Below, piece by piece: positions 1-8,900 of a stretch of 64,000 nucleotides of DNA. Location of the stretch: NCBI RefSeq assembly GCF_041429795.1, contig NZ_CP163424.1, forward strand, positions 1,676,001 to 1,740,000, in the 5' to 3' direction. A model generated the notes under the pieces. That model saw only the letters and a program-made list of their open reading frames with translations. It did not search any database and was not told the origin of the DNA. The stretch comes from Algimonas porphyrae (GTDB taxonomy: Bacteria > Pseudomonadota > Alphaproteobacteria > Caulobacterales > Maricaulaceae). The stretch's first letter is position 1. Each line of letters begins with the position of its first letter. A program made the position numbers and the translations under genes.

Positions 1-402
1 GATGCGATTGCCGATGGCCACCAGATCATCGACATAGCTATCGATGACGTCTTCGAACTCGCCGTCGATCCCCTCGAAAATGACCTTGTTCCCTTCCAGG
101 CGATAGGGTGATGTATGACCAAGGACGAGACGAGTGCCGACCCCCGGGGCCGGGCGGACCGCACGCTCGCGCAGGCTCGGACCGGTATAGATCACCATTT
201 CCTTGAGGGCTTCGTCCCAGACGGTGAAGTCGAGACGTGTCCGTAGGGACGGATTTGGCGCAAAACGGCCGTAGGATGAGGGCGTTGCCGTCGAACCCGT
301 CGCTGCGAAGGTGTGAGGCGATACGGTCAATGGCTGTCCGAAAGACGGCGCAGAGATTGCCAAGAGAGGAGACAGAGTCAGAGCAGCAACGATATGTTTC
401 AT
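1..402 (-). CDS. DUF547 family secreted protein, partial (first of three tandem copies)
   Basis: The frame opens at an ATG at 402 and is still open at base 1, so only the N-terminal 134 codons are present. It begins with a signal peptide (MKHIVAALTLSPLLAISAPS, then FGQ). The mature part has the same blocks as the two copies to its right: RLDFTVWDE, YTGPSLRERA, GHTSPYRLEGNK and a final YVDDLVAIGNRI. Function is unknown; DUF547 proteins are usually exported or periplasmic. The three copies lie head to tail and must come from duplication. No Shine-Dalgarno sequence is visible before the ATG. The upstream region carries leader elements shared with the other copies. The gene is certain; the function is not. 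Confidence 0.85.
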   Translation of the reverse strand, partial: MKHIVAALTLSPLLAISAPSFGQPLTVSPHTFAATGSTATPSSYGRFAPNPSLRTRLDFTVWDEALKEMVIYTGPSLRERAVRPAPGVGTRLVLGHTSPYRLEGNKVIFEGIDGEFEDVIDSYVDDLVAIGNRI

Positions 403-420
403 GACATATTCAAAGCATAT

Positions 421-439
421 TCTGGATTGCAAATCCAGA
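421..439 (-). promoter_or_regulatory. Inverted repeat in the DUF547 leader, shared in part by all three copies
   Basis: This is a perfect 8+3+8 inverted repeat (TCTGGATT, gca, AATCCAGA). Its TCTGGATT arm (minus strand) lies 29 nt upstream of the ATG. The same eight bases occur 29 nt upstream of the ATG of the second copy (1784-1791) and the third copy (3144-3151). A second block, TGCTTT on the minus strand, starts 15 nt before all three ATGs. Only the first copy has the full palindrome; the third is imperfect and the second keeps one arm. It could be an operator or promoter element. The role is inferred from position and conservation only. Confidence 0.45.
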
Positions 440-509
440 TTCGTTCAAATTGCGGTTATGGTGAGGTCTGCAAGACACGAACCGTGGGATCGGCGCAAAT
501 TTTAATGGC

Positions 510-1754
510 TCAGTCAGACGGCTCATCGGAATCTGAGCTAGAGCCAGTGTTCTGACTTGGGTCTGGCAGCTCCATTTCGATCGGCAGTCCGGATGACAGT
601 CGGTCCTCCTGCGGAACGGTCTGGATGTCCTCGATCGTGACCGTGCTGAACAGGCCACGGCGACGGATTTTGGTCATTTTCTGCCCGGTTTCATTGACAG
701 CTCTCGCGAGCACGGTTGGGACTTTCGTCGTTCCGCTCGAAGTTGCGGAGTAGACATTGCCGAGTTGAATCCGGTCATTTGTGCCTTTGGTCATATCGGC
801 GACATCGGCTTCGTAACGGGCGATTTTCACGACGGCGGTTGCGTCGGCTAGCTCTGTCTTGACCTCGGGAGTCAACAGGCTGTTCATATGCCGTCGAACA
901 TCGGCGTTAAAATCAACTGCAAAAAAGTAGGGCGCGGCATCATCATAATGTCGCGAAATCTTCGGTTCATCGCCATAGACGATAAAACCGCGCAGCGAAT
1001 TAGCGAACTCGGTGCCTGAGAAACGCAGCGTGTCCCAGACCGTATTCCCGGCGTAGGCTTTCCGCTGGAGGGAGGGCGATCCAATGTCGCCATGGAAAAA
1101 ACCGTAGATCACCAAAGGGTTGGCCCAATTGGCATAGACGATATCCTGGCGGATATTGCGCAGCGACAAGACTACCCCGTCGATCGTAACCCGTTTCGTG
1201 TCATGGAAGCGTAGCCCATCCGCACCCTTGATCCGGGAAGGGCTGCTGAGCGGATAGTTTTCGGCAATCGCATGAACGACAAGCACGTTGTGAAGGCTCA
1301 GCCAGTAGGCAAGTTGCTCGTCACGCGGCAATGAGGTGAGATCGACCCGGTTGGCGATCGCGACAAGGTCTTCGACGTAGTGACCGAGCATCTCGGTAAA
1401 GTCGTCATCAAACCCTTCGAACAGGACCTTATTGCCCTCAAGCCGGTAGTGGGACGTGTGGCCGCGTGTCAGTCGCGATCCGACAATCGGGTAGGGCCGA
1501 CTGGCCCGCTCTCGCAGGCTCGGTCCGGTATAGAGAACCGACTCTTTCAGAACTTCGTCCCAGAAGGTGAAATCGAGCCGGGTTGTCCGGCTCGGGTCGG
1601 GGGTAAAGTGAGAATAAGGCGAGGCCATCTGGCTCGCCTGTGACTTTGACTGGACTAAGACCGGGGACGGCGTCGACATGGCCTGCATCTGCGCAAACGC
1701 GGATGGGGCGATAAGCTGAGCCATGACGATGCAGGCGGCGGCAACAGATTTCAT
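510..1754 (-). CDS. DUF547 family secreted protein (second copy)
   Basis: The product is about 414 residues from the ATG at 1754. An upstream start at 1772 would put six extra residues before the signal peptide, and the paralogues both start at the equivalent of 1754. The signal peptide ends near APSAFAQ. DUF547 landmarks are YWLSLHNVLVVHAI (around residue 145), a VVLSLRNIRQDIVYANW segment and NPLVIYGFFHGDIGSPS. The usual DUF547 CASxGCP-like motif is therefore present without its cysteines. A C-terminal extension of about 100 residues ends in an acidic, Ser/Asp-rich tail. Substrate and partners are unknown. It is closely related along its whole length to the third copy. Confidence 0.85.
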   Translation of the reverse strand: MKSVAAACIVMAQLIAPSAFAQMQAMSTPSPVLVQSKSQASQMASPYSHFTPDPSRTTRLDFTFWDEVLKESVLYTGPSLRERASRPYPIVGSRLTRGHTSHYRLEGNKVLFEGFDDDFTEMLGHYVEDLVAIANRVDLTSLPRDEQLAYWLSLHNVLVVHAIAENYPLSSPSRIKGADGLRFHDTKRVTIDGVVLSLRNIRQDIVYANWANPLVIYGFFHGDIGSPSLQRKAYAGNTVWDTLRFSGTEFANSLRGFIVYGDEPKISRHYDDAAPYFFAVDFNADVRRHMNSLLTPEVKTELADATAVVKIARYEADVADMTKGTNDRIQLGNVYSATSSGTTKVPTVLARAVNETGQKMTKIRRRGLFSTVTIEDIQTVPQEDRLSSGLPIEMELPDPSQNTGSSSDSDEPSD

Positions 1755-1887
1755 GCAGCCTGCAAAGCACAAAACGCGTCTGAAATCCAGAATCGTCCGA
1801 CCCGAGCCTGACGCATCCCATCTTTGGCTGATGAGACTTGAACACGGGCCTCCAGATTATGGGGCCTGACGATGTACTGCCGCGCGA

Positions 1888-3114
1888 CTATTCCGCCGGG
1901 TCGTCTGAGGATTGCTCCGTGCCTGTTTCCGGTAGTTCCATTTCGATCGACAGGCCTGATGACAGTCGGTCCTCTTCCGGAACGGTCTGGATATCCTCGA
2001 TCGTGACCGTACCGAACAGGCCGCGACGACGGATCTTGGTCATTTTCTCGCCTGTCTCCTGTATCGCTCTGGCCAGGGTTGACGAAACTTCGCGAGTGCC
2101 GCCGAGTGGATCGAGGGTCCGGACGCTGCCCAGCTGAATACGGTCATTCGTACCTTTGGTCATGTCGGCGACATCGTCTTCGTAACGGGCAACTTTCACG
2201 ACAGCCGTGGCCTTGTCGAACTCTTCCTTCACCTCGGGATTGAGGAGTGCGCCCATATGGCGACGGACCTGCGCATTGAAGTCGTTGGCGAAGAAATAGG
2301 GGGCCGCATCCTCATAGTGACGCGAGATCTGAGGCTTGTCGCCATAAACGATGAAGCCGCGCAGGGAATTGGCAAATTCCGTTCCTGAAAAGCGCAGTGT
2401 GTCCCAGACCGTGTCTGCCGTGAAGGCTTTACGCTGGATCGATGGCGAGCCGAGATCACCATGGAAGAAGCCGTAAATCACCAGCGGGTTTGACCAGTTC
2501 GCATAGACGATATCTTGCCGGATATTGCGCAGCGAGAGCGGCACACCGTCGATGGTGATGCGTTTCGTATCGTGAAAGCCGAGGCCGTCAGCGCCCTTGA
2601 TGCGCGATGGGCTGCTGATGGGGTAGTTTTCGGCGATGCCCTGAATGACCAGGATATTGTGGAGGTTCATCCAGTAGGAGAGCTGCGCATCCTGTGGAAT
2701 GGAGGCCAGATCGATCCGGTTGCCGATATCGACCAGGTCTTCGACATAGATGTCGAGCATCGTCTTGAAGTCGTCATCGATCCCTTCGAACAGGACTTTA
2801 TTGCCTTCGAGCCGGATCGGCGATGTATGACCAAAGGTCATCCGCGAGCCGACGACTGGCGATGGCTGGCTGGCCCGCTGACGCAGACTGGGGCCTGTAT
2901 ACAGGACCATATCCTTCAGGATTTCGTCCCAAAGCGTGAAATCGAGGCGCGTCGCCTTGGTCGGATTGGGCGTAAAGCGACTATAGGGTGAAGCCGACGC
3001 GGTCGCTGCCGACAGGGTCAGGGACGGCGTGGAAATAGTCTGTGCCTGTCCGAATGACGCCGGAGCGATGGCCAGAGCAGCTGTGAATGTGAAGAGCGCG
3101 GGCAGATGTTTCAT
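1888..3114 (-). CDS. DUF547 family secreted protein (third copy)
   Basis: The product is about 408 residues from the ATG at 3114; a GTG two codons upstream is the alternative. The signal peptide reads MKHLPALFTFTAALAIAPAS and then FGQ. The DUF547 core has YWMNLHNILVIQ, VPLSLRNIRQDIVYANW and the cysteine-free FFHGDLGSPS segment. Near the C-terminus it carries KMTKIRRRGLFGTVTIEDIQ, which is nearly identical in the second copy, so the C-terminal extension is part of the family in this genome. The tail is acidic. The 5' leader contains a diverged version of the inverted repeat seen at 421-439. No function can be assigned. Confidence 0.85.
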   Translation of the reverse strand: MKHLPALFTFTAALAIAPASFGQAQTISTPSLTLSAATASASPYSRFTPNPTKATRLDFTLWDEILKDMVLYTGPSLRQRASQPSPVVGSRMTFGHTSPIRLEGNKVLFEGIDDDFKTMLDIYVEDLVDIGNRIDLASIPQDAQLSYWMNLHNILVIQGIAENYPISSPSRIKGADGLGFHDTKRITIDGVPLSLRNIRQDIVYANWSNPLVIYGFFHGDLGSPSIQRKAFTADTVWDTLRFSGTEFANSLRGFIVYGDKPQISRHYEDAAPYFFANDFNAQVRRHMGALLNPEVKEEFDKATAVVKVARYEDDVADMTKGTNDRIQLGSVRTLDPLGGTREVSSTLARAIQETGEKMTKIRRRGLFGTVTIEDIQTVPEEDRLSSGLSIEMELPETGTEQSSDDPAE

Positions 3115-3189
3115 GCGCACGCTAAAGCATATCTCCGGATCGAAATCCAGACAAACCTTATCGAATAACGATAATGTTAGATTGGGTGC

Positions 3190-3711
3190 CTAGCGAAGCG
3201 ATCCTGAGATTTGATCCAGACCGTCCTTGAAGAAGCGGGTCCGGTCAGCAGCCGCCATTTCGGTGCGGATCAGTGTCTCTGCAGTATCTACGGCCAAGTC
3301 GGCTGCTCTGGATTTAACTTCTGCCAGCGCCTGTGCTTCGGCGGAGGCAATTTTTGCTTCGGCCTGAGCGGCGCGGCGTTGCAGACGCTCTTTCAGATCA
3401 GTTCTGGCGCGCACAGCCATGGCCTCGGCGTCGCGGCGAGCTTGATCGACAATCTCTTCGGCCTGAGCTTCGGCTTCGGCCTGCTTACGCTGGTAGGAGG
3501 CGAGCAGAGCCTGCGCTTCTTCGCGCAGGCGACGCGCCTCATCGAGCTCGTCGCGAATGGCGTCCGATCGACTGTCCAGCGCGCTGCCCATGGCTTTGAA
3601 AGCGCCTTTCCAGGCGATCAGAGCAAAGAAGAGGAGCAGGGGGACCAGAACCCAGAACTCGGATGACAAGTACCAGGCTTTGCCGCCGGCCATGACAAGA
3701 TCAAAAGTCAT
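3190..3711 (-). CDS. atpF: F0F1 ATP synthase subunit b
   Basis: This is the peripheral stalk subunit linking F0 to F1. One N-terminal membrane segment (FWVLVPLLLFFALIAW, residues 18-33) is followed by a long Ala/Glu/Arg-rich coiled coil (about 50-150), the normal b architecture at about 173 residues. I chose the ATG at 3711 because GGAAAGG lies about 10 bases before it; a TTG at 3720 that overlaps the stop of the b' gene is the alternative. It is the last gene of the minus-strand F0 operon, directly after b'. Confidence 0.95.
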   Translation of the reverse strand: MTFDLVMAGGKAWYLSSEFWVLVPLLLFFALIAWKGAFKAMGSALDSRSDAIRDELDEARRLREEAQALLASYQRKQAEAEAQAEEIVDQARRDAEAMAVRARTDLKERLQRRAAQAEAKIASAEAQALAEVKSRAADLAVDTAETLIRTEMAAADRTRFFKDGLDQISGSLR

Positions 3712-3716
3712 CGTGA

Positions 3717-4244
3717 TCAAGCCTTTCCAAGCGCGACACGAAGCTTCGCGTCGGAGACGGATTTGCCCGTCAATTCAGTCACGACGGCGCCGGCCACTTC
3801 GGCTGCCACGGCGTCGATGTTGGACAGTGCGGCCGTTTTGATTTCACGAATACGCGTCTCGGCCAGTTGCGCTTCGCGATCGGCTTCGGCGTCGGCTGCG
3901 TCCAGTTCGGTGCGGATTTCCGCGTCGAGTGACTGGCGTGTGCTTTCGGCGACATTCATGGCCTTGGCCCGAGCATCGCGCAGCGACGTCTCATAGGCTT
4001 TTTCGGCCTCTTCCGCTTCCTGCTTCATGCGGGTCGCGGAATCGAGGTCATCGGCAATTCTGTCAGTCCGGGTCCCGATCGTATCGCGCAAGCCCGGAAG
4101 AATGAACCGGGACAGCGCGAAATAGAGGACAGCAAAGGTCAGAACGAGCCAGAATATCTGGCTCGTCCATGTCGACAGGTCGAGCTGAGGCATGCCGCCA
4201 GAGGCAGCTTGTGCAGTGTCGTCATAGACGGTTTCAGCAGCCAT
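3717..4244 (-). CDS. atpX: F0F1 ATP synthase subunit b'
   Basis: This is the second, diverged b-type stalk subunit; alphaproteobacteria and phototrophs have a b/b' heterodimer instead of a b homodimer. It has 175 residues. An N-terminal hydrophilic stretch ends in GGMPQLDLSTW, then comes a single membrane segment (IFWLVLTFAVLYFALSRFILP, about 30-50) and a coiled coil rich in Ala, Glu and Arg. It lies between the c subunit gene (40 bases upstream) and the b gene, which begins at its stop. The symbol follows the Rhodobacter usage; other annotations call it atpF' or atpG. Confidence 0.93.
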   Translation of the reverse strand: MAAETVYDDTAQAASGGMPQLDLSTWTSQIFWLVLTFAVLYFALSRFILPGLRDTIGTRTDRIADDLDSATRMKQEAEEAEKAYETSLRDARAKAMNVAESTRQSLDAEIRTELDAADAEADREAQLAETRIREIKTAALSNIDAVAAEVAGAVVTELTGKSVSDAKLRVALGKA

Positions 4245-4284
4245 GGCTCTTCCCGGTCCGTGCGTGTTTTACGTCAGGTCTGTT

Positions 4285-4512
4285 CTAGAATGCGAACAGG
4301 ATGATCATGGCCAGAACGAAGCCGAACAGGCCTGTCGCTTCGCAGAGTGCGAAACCGAGCAGCAGGTTCGTACGCTGACCGGCAGCGGCAGATGGGTTGC
4401 GCAGGGCACCTTCGAGATATTTCGAGAAGATGGAACCGATACCGATGCCGGCACCGATAAGGGCGGTTCCGGCCAGGCCGGCACCAATGAATTTTGCGGC
4501 TTCTGCTTCCAT
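4285..4512 (-). CDS. atpE: F0F1 ATP synthase subunit c
   Basis: This is the proteolipid of the rotor ring, 75 residues with two membrane helices joined by a polar loop (RNPSAAAGQR). Helix 1 is glycine-rich (AGTALIGAGIGIGSIFSKYLEGA). Helix 2 (TNLLLGFALCEATGLFGFVLAMIILF) carries the proton-binding carboxylate, the Glu of LCEATG. Length and order (a-c-b'-b) are standard. A good ribosome site (GGAGATCCC) precedes the ATG. Confidence 0.97.
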   Translation of the reverse strand: MEAEAAKFIGAGLAGTALIGAGIGIGSIFSKYLEGALRNPSAAAGQRTNLLLGFALCEATGLFGFVLAMIILFAF

Positions 4513-4545
4513 GATGGGATCTCCTAGAGTTGGATAGCGTAAGGT

Positions 4546-5295
4546 TTAGTGATCGACGTGGTAGACGTCGTTGAGATAGACACAGGTCAGGATCGCGAAC
4601 ACGAAAGCCTGCAGGGCTGCGACCAGAAATTCGAGCGCAACGATCGCCATCGTGCCGGCAATCGGCAGGATCGCACCCAATGCCGTCACGCCGCCCTTGG
4701 CGACGAGGTAGGCGGCAAAGATCGCGAACAGTTTCAGCATGACGTGACCAGCCACCATATTGGCGAACAAACGTACAGCCAGTGTCACGGGACGGGCGAT
4801 GAAGGAAATGATCTCAATCGGCACGATAATCGCGTACATCGGCACGGGCAGACCAGCCGGCGCGAAAATCTTGAACCATTTGAAGCCGTTCTTCCAGACA
4901 CCAGCGACGACCACGACAAGAATGGTGAAGATCGCCATGGTGGCGGTCACGGCCAGGTGCGACGTCGTGGTGAAGGCGTAGGGGTTCATGCCGATCAGGT
5001 TGGCGAACAGGATGAAGAAGAACAGGGCAAAGATGAAGGGCATGAAGCGCATGGCTTCCGGCCCGACCGTATCGCGAACCATATCCGCGATGAATTCATA
5101 GGAAAGCTCGCCAAGTGACTGCATACGTCCAGGGATCAGCTTGCCCCGCATGGTCAGAATGAAGAAGGCAATGATGGCAACGACGGACGCCACCATCCAG
5201 AAGGCAGAGTTCGTCCAGGACACGGTCTGTCCGGCAATCTCGAAGAGATCGACCTGACGATCAATCTCGAACTGTTCCATGGGTCCGCTTGCCAC
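4546..5295 (-). CDS. atpB: F0F1 ATP synthase subunit a
   Basis: This is the stator channel subunit that passes protons to the c ring. It has 249 residues and several hydrophobic helices. The essential Arg lies in ITLAVRLFANMVAGH, in the form RPVTLAVRLFANMVAGHVMLK (about residues 168-188). The N-terminus (MEQFEIDRQVDLFEIAGQTVSWTNS with a short MASGP lead) is typical of alphaproteobacteria. An internal ATG at codon 6 is possible. It follows atpI by 11 bases and precedes atpE by 33 bases in the same operon. Confidence 0.96.
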   Translation of the reverse strand: MASGPMEQFEIDRQVDLFEIAGQTVSWTNSAFWMVASVVAIIAFFILTMRGKLIPGRMQSLGELSYEFIADMVRDTVGPEAMRFMPFIFALFFFILFANLIGMNPYAFTTTSHLAVTATMAIFTILVVVVAGVWKNGFKWFKIFAPAGLPVPMYAIIVPIEIISFIARPVTLAVRLFANMVAGHVMLKLFAIFAAYLVAKGGVTALGAILPIAGTMAIVALEFLVAALQAFVFAILTCVYLNDVYHVDH

Positions 5296-5306
5296 GTCCC
5301 GCTCCT

Positions 5307-5675
5307 TCAGTCTTCATCTTCCAGCTCAGGACGTGCGTCACCTTTGGGAATATGCCCCGTTTTCGCATCCATGGCATCCGCCGTGCGAAAGACGCTCATA
5401 AACCCGGCAGCGATGCCGAACCCAAGCCCAATCAGGAGTCCGAATGGTTGCGATCCGAATAGCTGGTCAATTCCCCAGCCTAAAAGCAGACCCACCAAAA
5501 CGGACGCCAAAAGTTCCGTACTCAATCGCCAGGCCATTCCCAGAAGCGAATTATCGTCCTTGTCATCCTTGCCAAGCTTGGCATCGCGGCGTGCTTTGGC
5601 GGCTGCGAGCTTGTCCTCGAGCGCGTCGAGGTCGGTCTGGAGGGAGGTGTCGGACTGTCCGTTCTGTTTCGGCAT
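5307..5675 (-). CDS. atpI: ATP synthase accessory protein AtpI
   Basis: This is a small membrane protein that helps assemble the c ring and is the first gene of the F0 operon. A charged N-terminal part (LEDKLAAAKARRDAKLGKDD) is followed by two hydrophobic helices, one with LLASVLVGLLLGWGIDQLFG and one with PFGLLIGLGFGIAAGFMSVF, then an acidic tail. I report the ATG start (MPKQNGQSDTS). A TTG at 5699, preceded by AGGGG at about 7 bases, would add eight residues and is a real alternative. Confidence 0.85.
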   Translation of the reverse strand: MPKQNGQSDTSLQTDLDALEDKLAAAKARRDAKLGKDDKDDNSLLGMAWRLSTELLASVLVGLLLGWGIDQLFGSQPFGLLIGLGFGIAAGFMSVFRTADAMDAKTGHIPKGDARPELEDED

Positions 5676-5991
5676 GAAAACCAAGCGTGACGCTGACAAA
5701 ACAGGCCCCTGAATGGGACCTGTTGAAAGCGGGGCCTACCTAACGAAGGGGGTAGGCGAAGTCAACAAAAGCAGGTGAGGGTCTAAGTCTTTGATAGAGA
5801 TGAAAAAAAGCTATTTTACCACGCTTTTATTCGGGCTTTTCTCAGGTCAGGTTGAAGACGAGTTGATTCAGTTGGGCAACGCGTTGATCGAAACGGCGAG
5901 GCGACGGCCATTATCATCGCGGCTCAGGATCGTAACGCGCTCATTGCGCAAGGCAGTCTGTGTCGGTCGGATGCAATTTGTCCCGACAACA
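5676..5991. other. Intergenic region between atpI and smc, no gene
   Basis: No supported coding frame is present. Just upstream of atpI is a perfect 7+10+7 inverted repeat (GCCTACC at 5734-5740, GGTAGGC at 5751-5757). Beside it on the minus strand is TTGACT (5760-5765), a plausible -35 element for the atp operon with only a weak -10 match downstream. Near 5803-5828 the minus strand reads AAAAGC, an 11-base loop and GCTTTT followed by T residues, a weak candidate terminator for smc. The remaining 160 bases after the smc stop show nothing I recognise. Confidence 0.4.
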
Positions 5992-8900
5992 TTACTCAGC
6001 CGCTACCAGCTGTTCGGCGCGGGCCAGTTCGACGCTCAAGAGTTGCGACACGCCCTGTTCGGCCATGGTGACGCCGAACAGGCGGTCCATGCGGCTCATC
6101 GTGACCGGGTTATGTGTAATGGCGATGAATTTGGTATTGGTCAGCCGTTTCATCTCGTCCAGCACATCGCAATAGCGACCGACATTATAGTCATCCAGCG
6201 GCGCATCGACTTCGTCGAGCACGCAGACGGGGGCCGGATTTGACAGGAAGACCGCAAAGATCAGGGCCGTCGCGGTCAGCGCCTGTTCCCCGCCGGATAG
6301 CAGGCTCATCGGTTTGAGCGTCTTGCCGGGCGGTCTGGCGAAAACTTCCAGTCCCGCTTCCAGCGGATCATCGGACTCCGTCAGAGAGAGCCAAGCTTCG
6401 CCGCCGCCAAACAGCGTGACGAAAAGCTTGGAGAAATGGCCATTGACCACATCGAAGGCTTCCAGAAGCCGCTGGCGGCCTTCTGTGTTCAGTTCGTCAA
6501 TGCCTTCGCGAAGACGGGCGATTGCGGCGATCAGATCCTCGCGCTCCGTCTTCATCACATTCAGTTTTTCTTCCTGCTCGGCGGCTTCTTCATCGGCACG
6601 CAGATTGACCCCGCCCAGCTTTTCGCGCTCCGCCGCCAGCCGTTCGAGCTTGCGCTCGATATCGTGCTCGGACAGGCCGGATGCCGGATCGAGCTTGCCA
6701 ATATGTTCGGTCAGTTCGGACGGTTCGCATTGCAGGGTTTCGTTGATTCGGGCCTTGGTCTCGCCGATGCGCTCCTGCGCGGCGACCAGCCGGGCCTGGG
6801 CCGCGGCGCGGGCCTCGCGCGCTTCGCCGGCCTGTTTCTCCAGATCGCGCGCTTCGATTTCGGCCTCGCGCAAGTGCGTCTCAGCATCGGCCAGCGCGTC
6901 AGCAGCAGACTGGCGGCGCGCTTCCGCGGTTTCCAGCTGTTCGAACAGTGCCTTGCGGCGATCTTCGAACTTGTTCGGCCCCTCGGTTGCTGTCGTATAG
7001 TTGATCTCGGCAGCGTCGCGCCGACCCTCCAAGGTTGAGACACGGTCACCCGCCTGCGTGCGGCGACGTTCCCAGTCGGCCCGCTCAGTCTCAACCGCCT
7101 TGAGCCGCGTCGTGCGGGCTTCGATCGCATTGTGCAGTGATCGGTAGGTGGAATTCTTGTCGTCGGCATCCGAGCGGGCCGCGAAGAGCCGTTCCGATAG
7201 AGCATCGCGTTTCGGGCTCAGCGTGTCGTCCGTCTGCGCAGCGGCGACAGCCTGTCTTGCGGCATCCCGCTGAGCGGAGAGTTCGGTAATTTCGGCTTGC
7301 AGCCGCGCAATCCGGTCTTCGAGCGACCGCTTTTGCGCAGTTTCGCGCGCAACATCCGTCTCGTACTGGGCGACAGCAGCCTGCGCGGCCCGTTCCTTAC
7401 GTTCGAGGTCCGGAAGGGCCGCCCGCGCCTGCACGGCGGCATCCTTTGCGGCGTTCCTACGCGCGCGGGCCGCATGAAATTCGGTCTGGGCGATTTCGAC
7501 AGCGCTCTCAGCGACTGCAATTTCGGCGACCATCTCCTGCAGTCGGCCTTGCTGCTTTAGCTTGACCGATGCCGCCGTCTCGGCCCCGGCTTCCATCACG
7601 AAGCCGTCCCAGCGGACGAGATGACCGTCGCGCGTCACCAGTCGCTGACCGGGCTTCAGCTGGTCGCTCAGCTCTGCGGCACTGTCCGTCACACCGATCT
7701 GGTCCAGCCTTGCGGTGAGTTCGCTCGGGCCGCTGACAAGATGAGACAGGGGCGTGGCCCCCGATGGCAGGCTCTGCGCCGGTGAGGGTGCCCCTGTCCA
7801 GCGCAGGGCCGACTGGCCGGAAATGGCGGCGTCCAGGTCTTCACCGAGCGCGGCAGCGAGGGCCTGCTCATAGCCTTTCTGGACCGTGATCTGCGAAAGT
7901 GCCGTTTCCGCCGCCTGGTCGCCGCGATTGACGATACGGTCGAGCGCAGCGCGTTCCGATGTCAGCGCGCCGAGCGCCGTCTTCGCATCATTGAGCGCTT
8001 CGCGCGCCTGCTGGTCGGCCTCGTCGGCCTCGTTGCGAGCCAGCGCGGCATCGCGTTCCACCTGTTTGGCGGTTTCGAGTGCGTCCATGGCCTCATTGGC
8101 GGCGGCAGCGAACAGATTGGCCGAGGCCCCGTCGTCGCCCGCCATTCCGGACAGTTTCGCCGTGGCCTCTTCCAGTTCGGTTTCACGCGCGCGTAGGCGG
8201 CGTTCCGACTGTTCCAGCTCACGCGCGGCACTCTCCGCACGGGCAGTCTGCCCGGCAATTTGCGCGGTCAGTTCATTCATGTCGGCTTCAATCTGGTTGC
8301 GCAGGCGCAGCGCCGCTTCGGCCTCGTCGCGCGCTTCGTCCAGCGCCGCAGACTGATCGCCAACGGAGGCGAGATTGTCATGCTCCACCTTCAGCCGCGT
8401 TTCCGCCGCCAGAGCGTCCTCGACGATACCGGATTCGCGCTCGATATCCGCCGTCAGCTGTTCGATCTGGGCAGCCAGTTTGCGCACTTCAGACTGGGCG
8501 GCGTGTTCATCGGCTTCCAGTGTTTCCTTGGCGGCGTTCAGTCGCGCCAGTACGGCAGCGGCGATCAGCTGCTCTTCCTGTTTCGGTTTCAATGTCCCCG
8601 ATAGATCGCTCGCCAGCCGTTGCGCTTCGGCGGCGCGGAGCGCGCTATCCTGAACGGCCTGATCGCAGGCCTTGAGCGCATCCTGCGCGCCGGCCAGCGT
8701 ATCCAGAGCCGCGACCCAGCGTTTCAGCCATAGCAGCGCCTTATATTCGTGGATCTCACCGGCCAGACGTTTGTAGCGTGCCGCCTGACGCGACTGTCGC
8801 CGCAGGCTGAGCAACAGGCCGTCCACCTGCGCCATAATATCGTCCAATCGGTCGAGATTGTTCTCGGCGGCGCGCAGACGCAGTTCCGCTTCATGGCGGC

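Noticed and set aside
5791-6243. Plus-strand frame starting MIEMKKSYFTTLLFGLFSGQ, which looks like a signal peptide
   Set aside because: Most of it lies antisense to the conserved C-terminus of smc, and the rest is low-information intergenic DNA.
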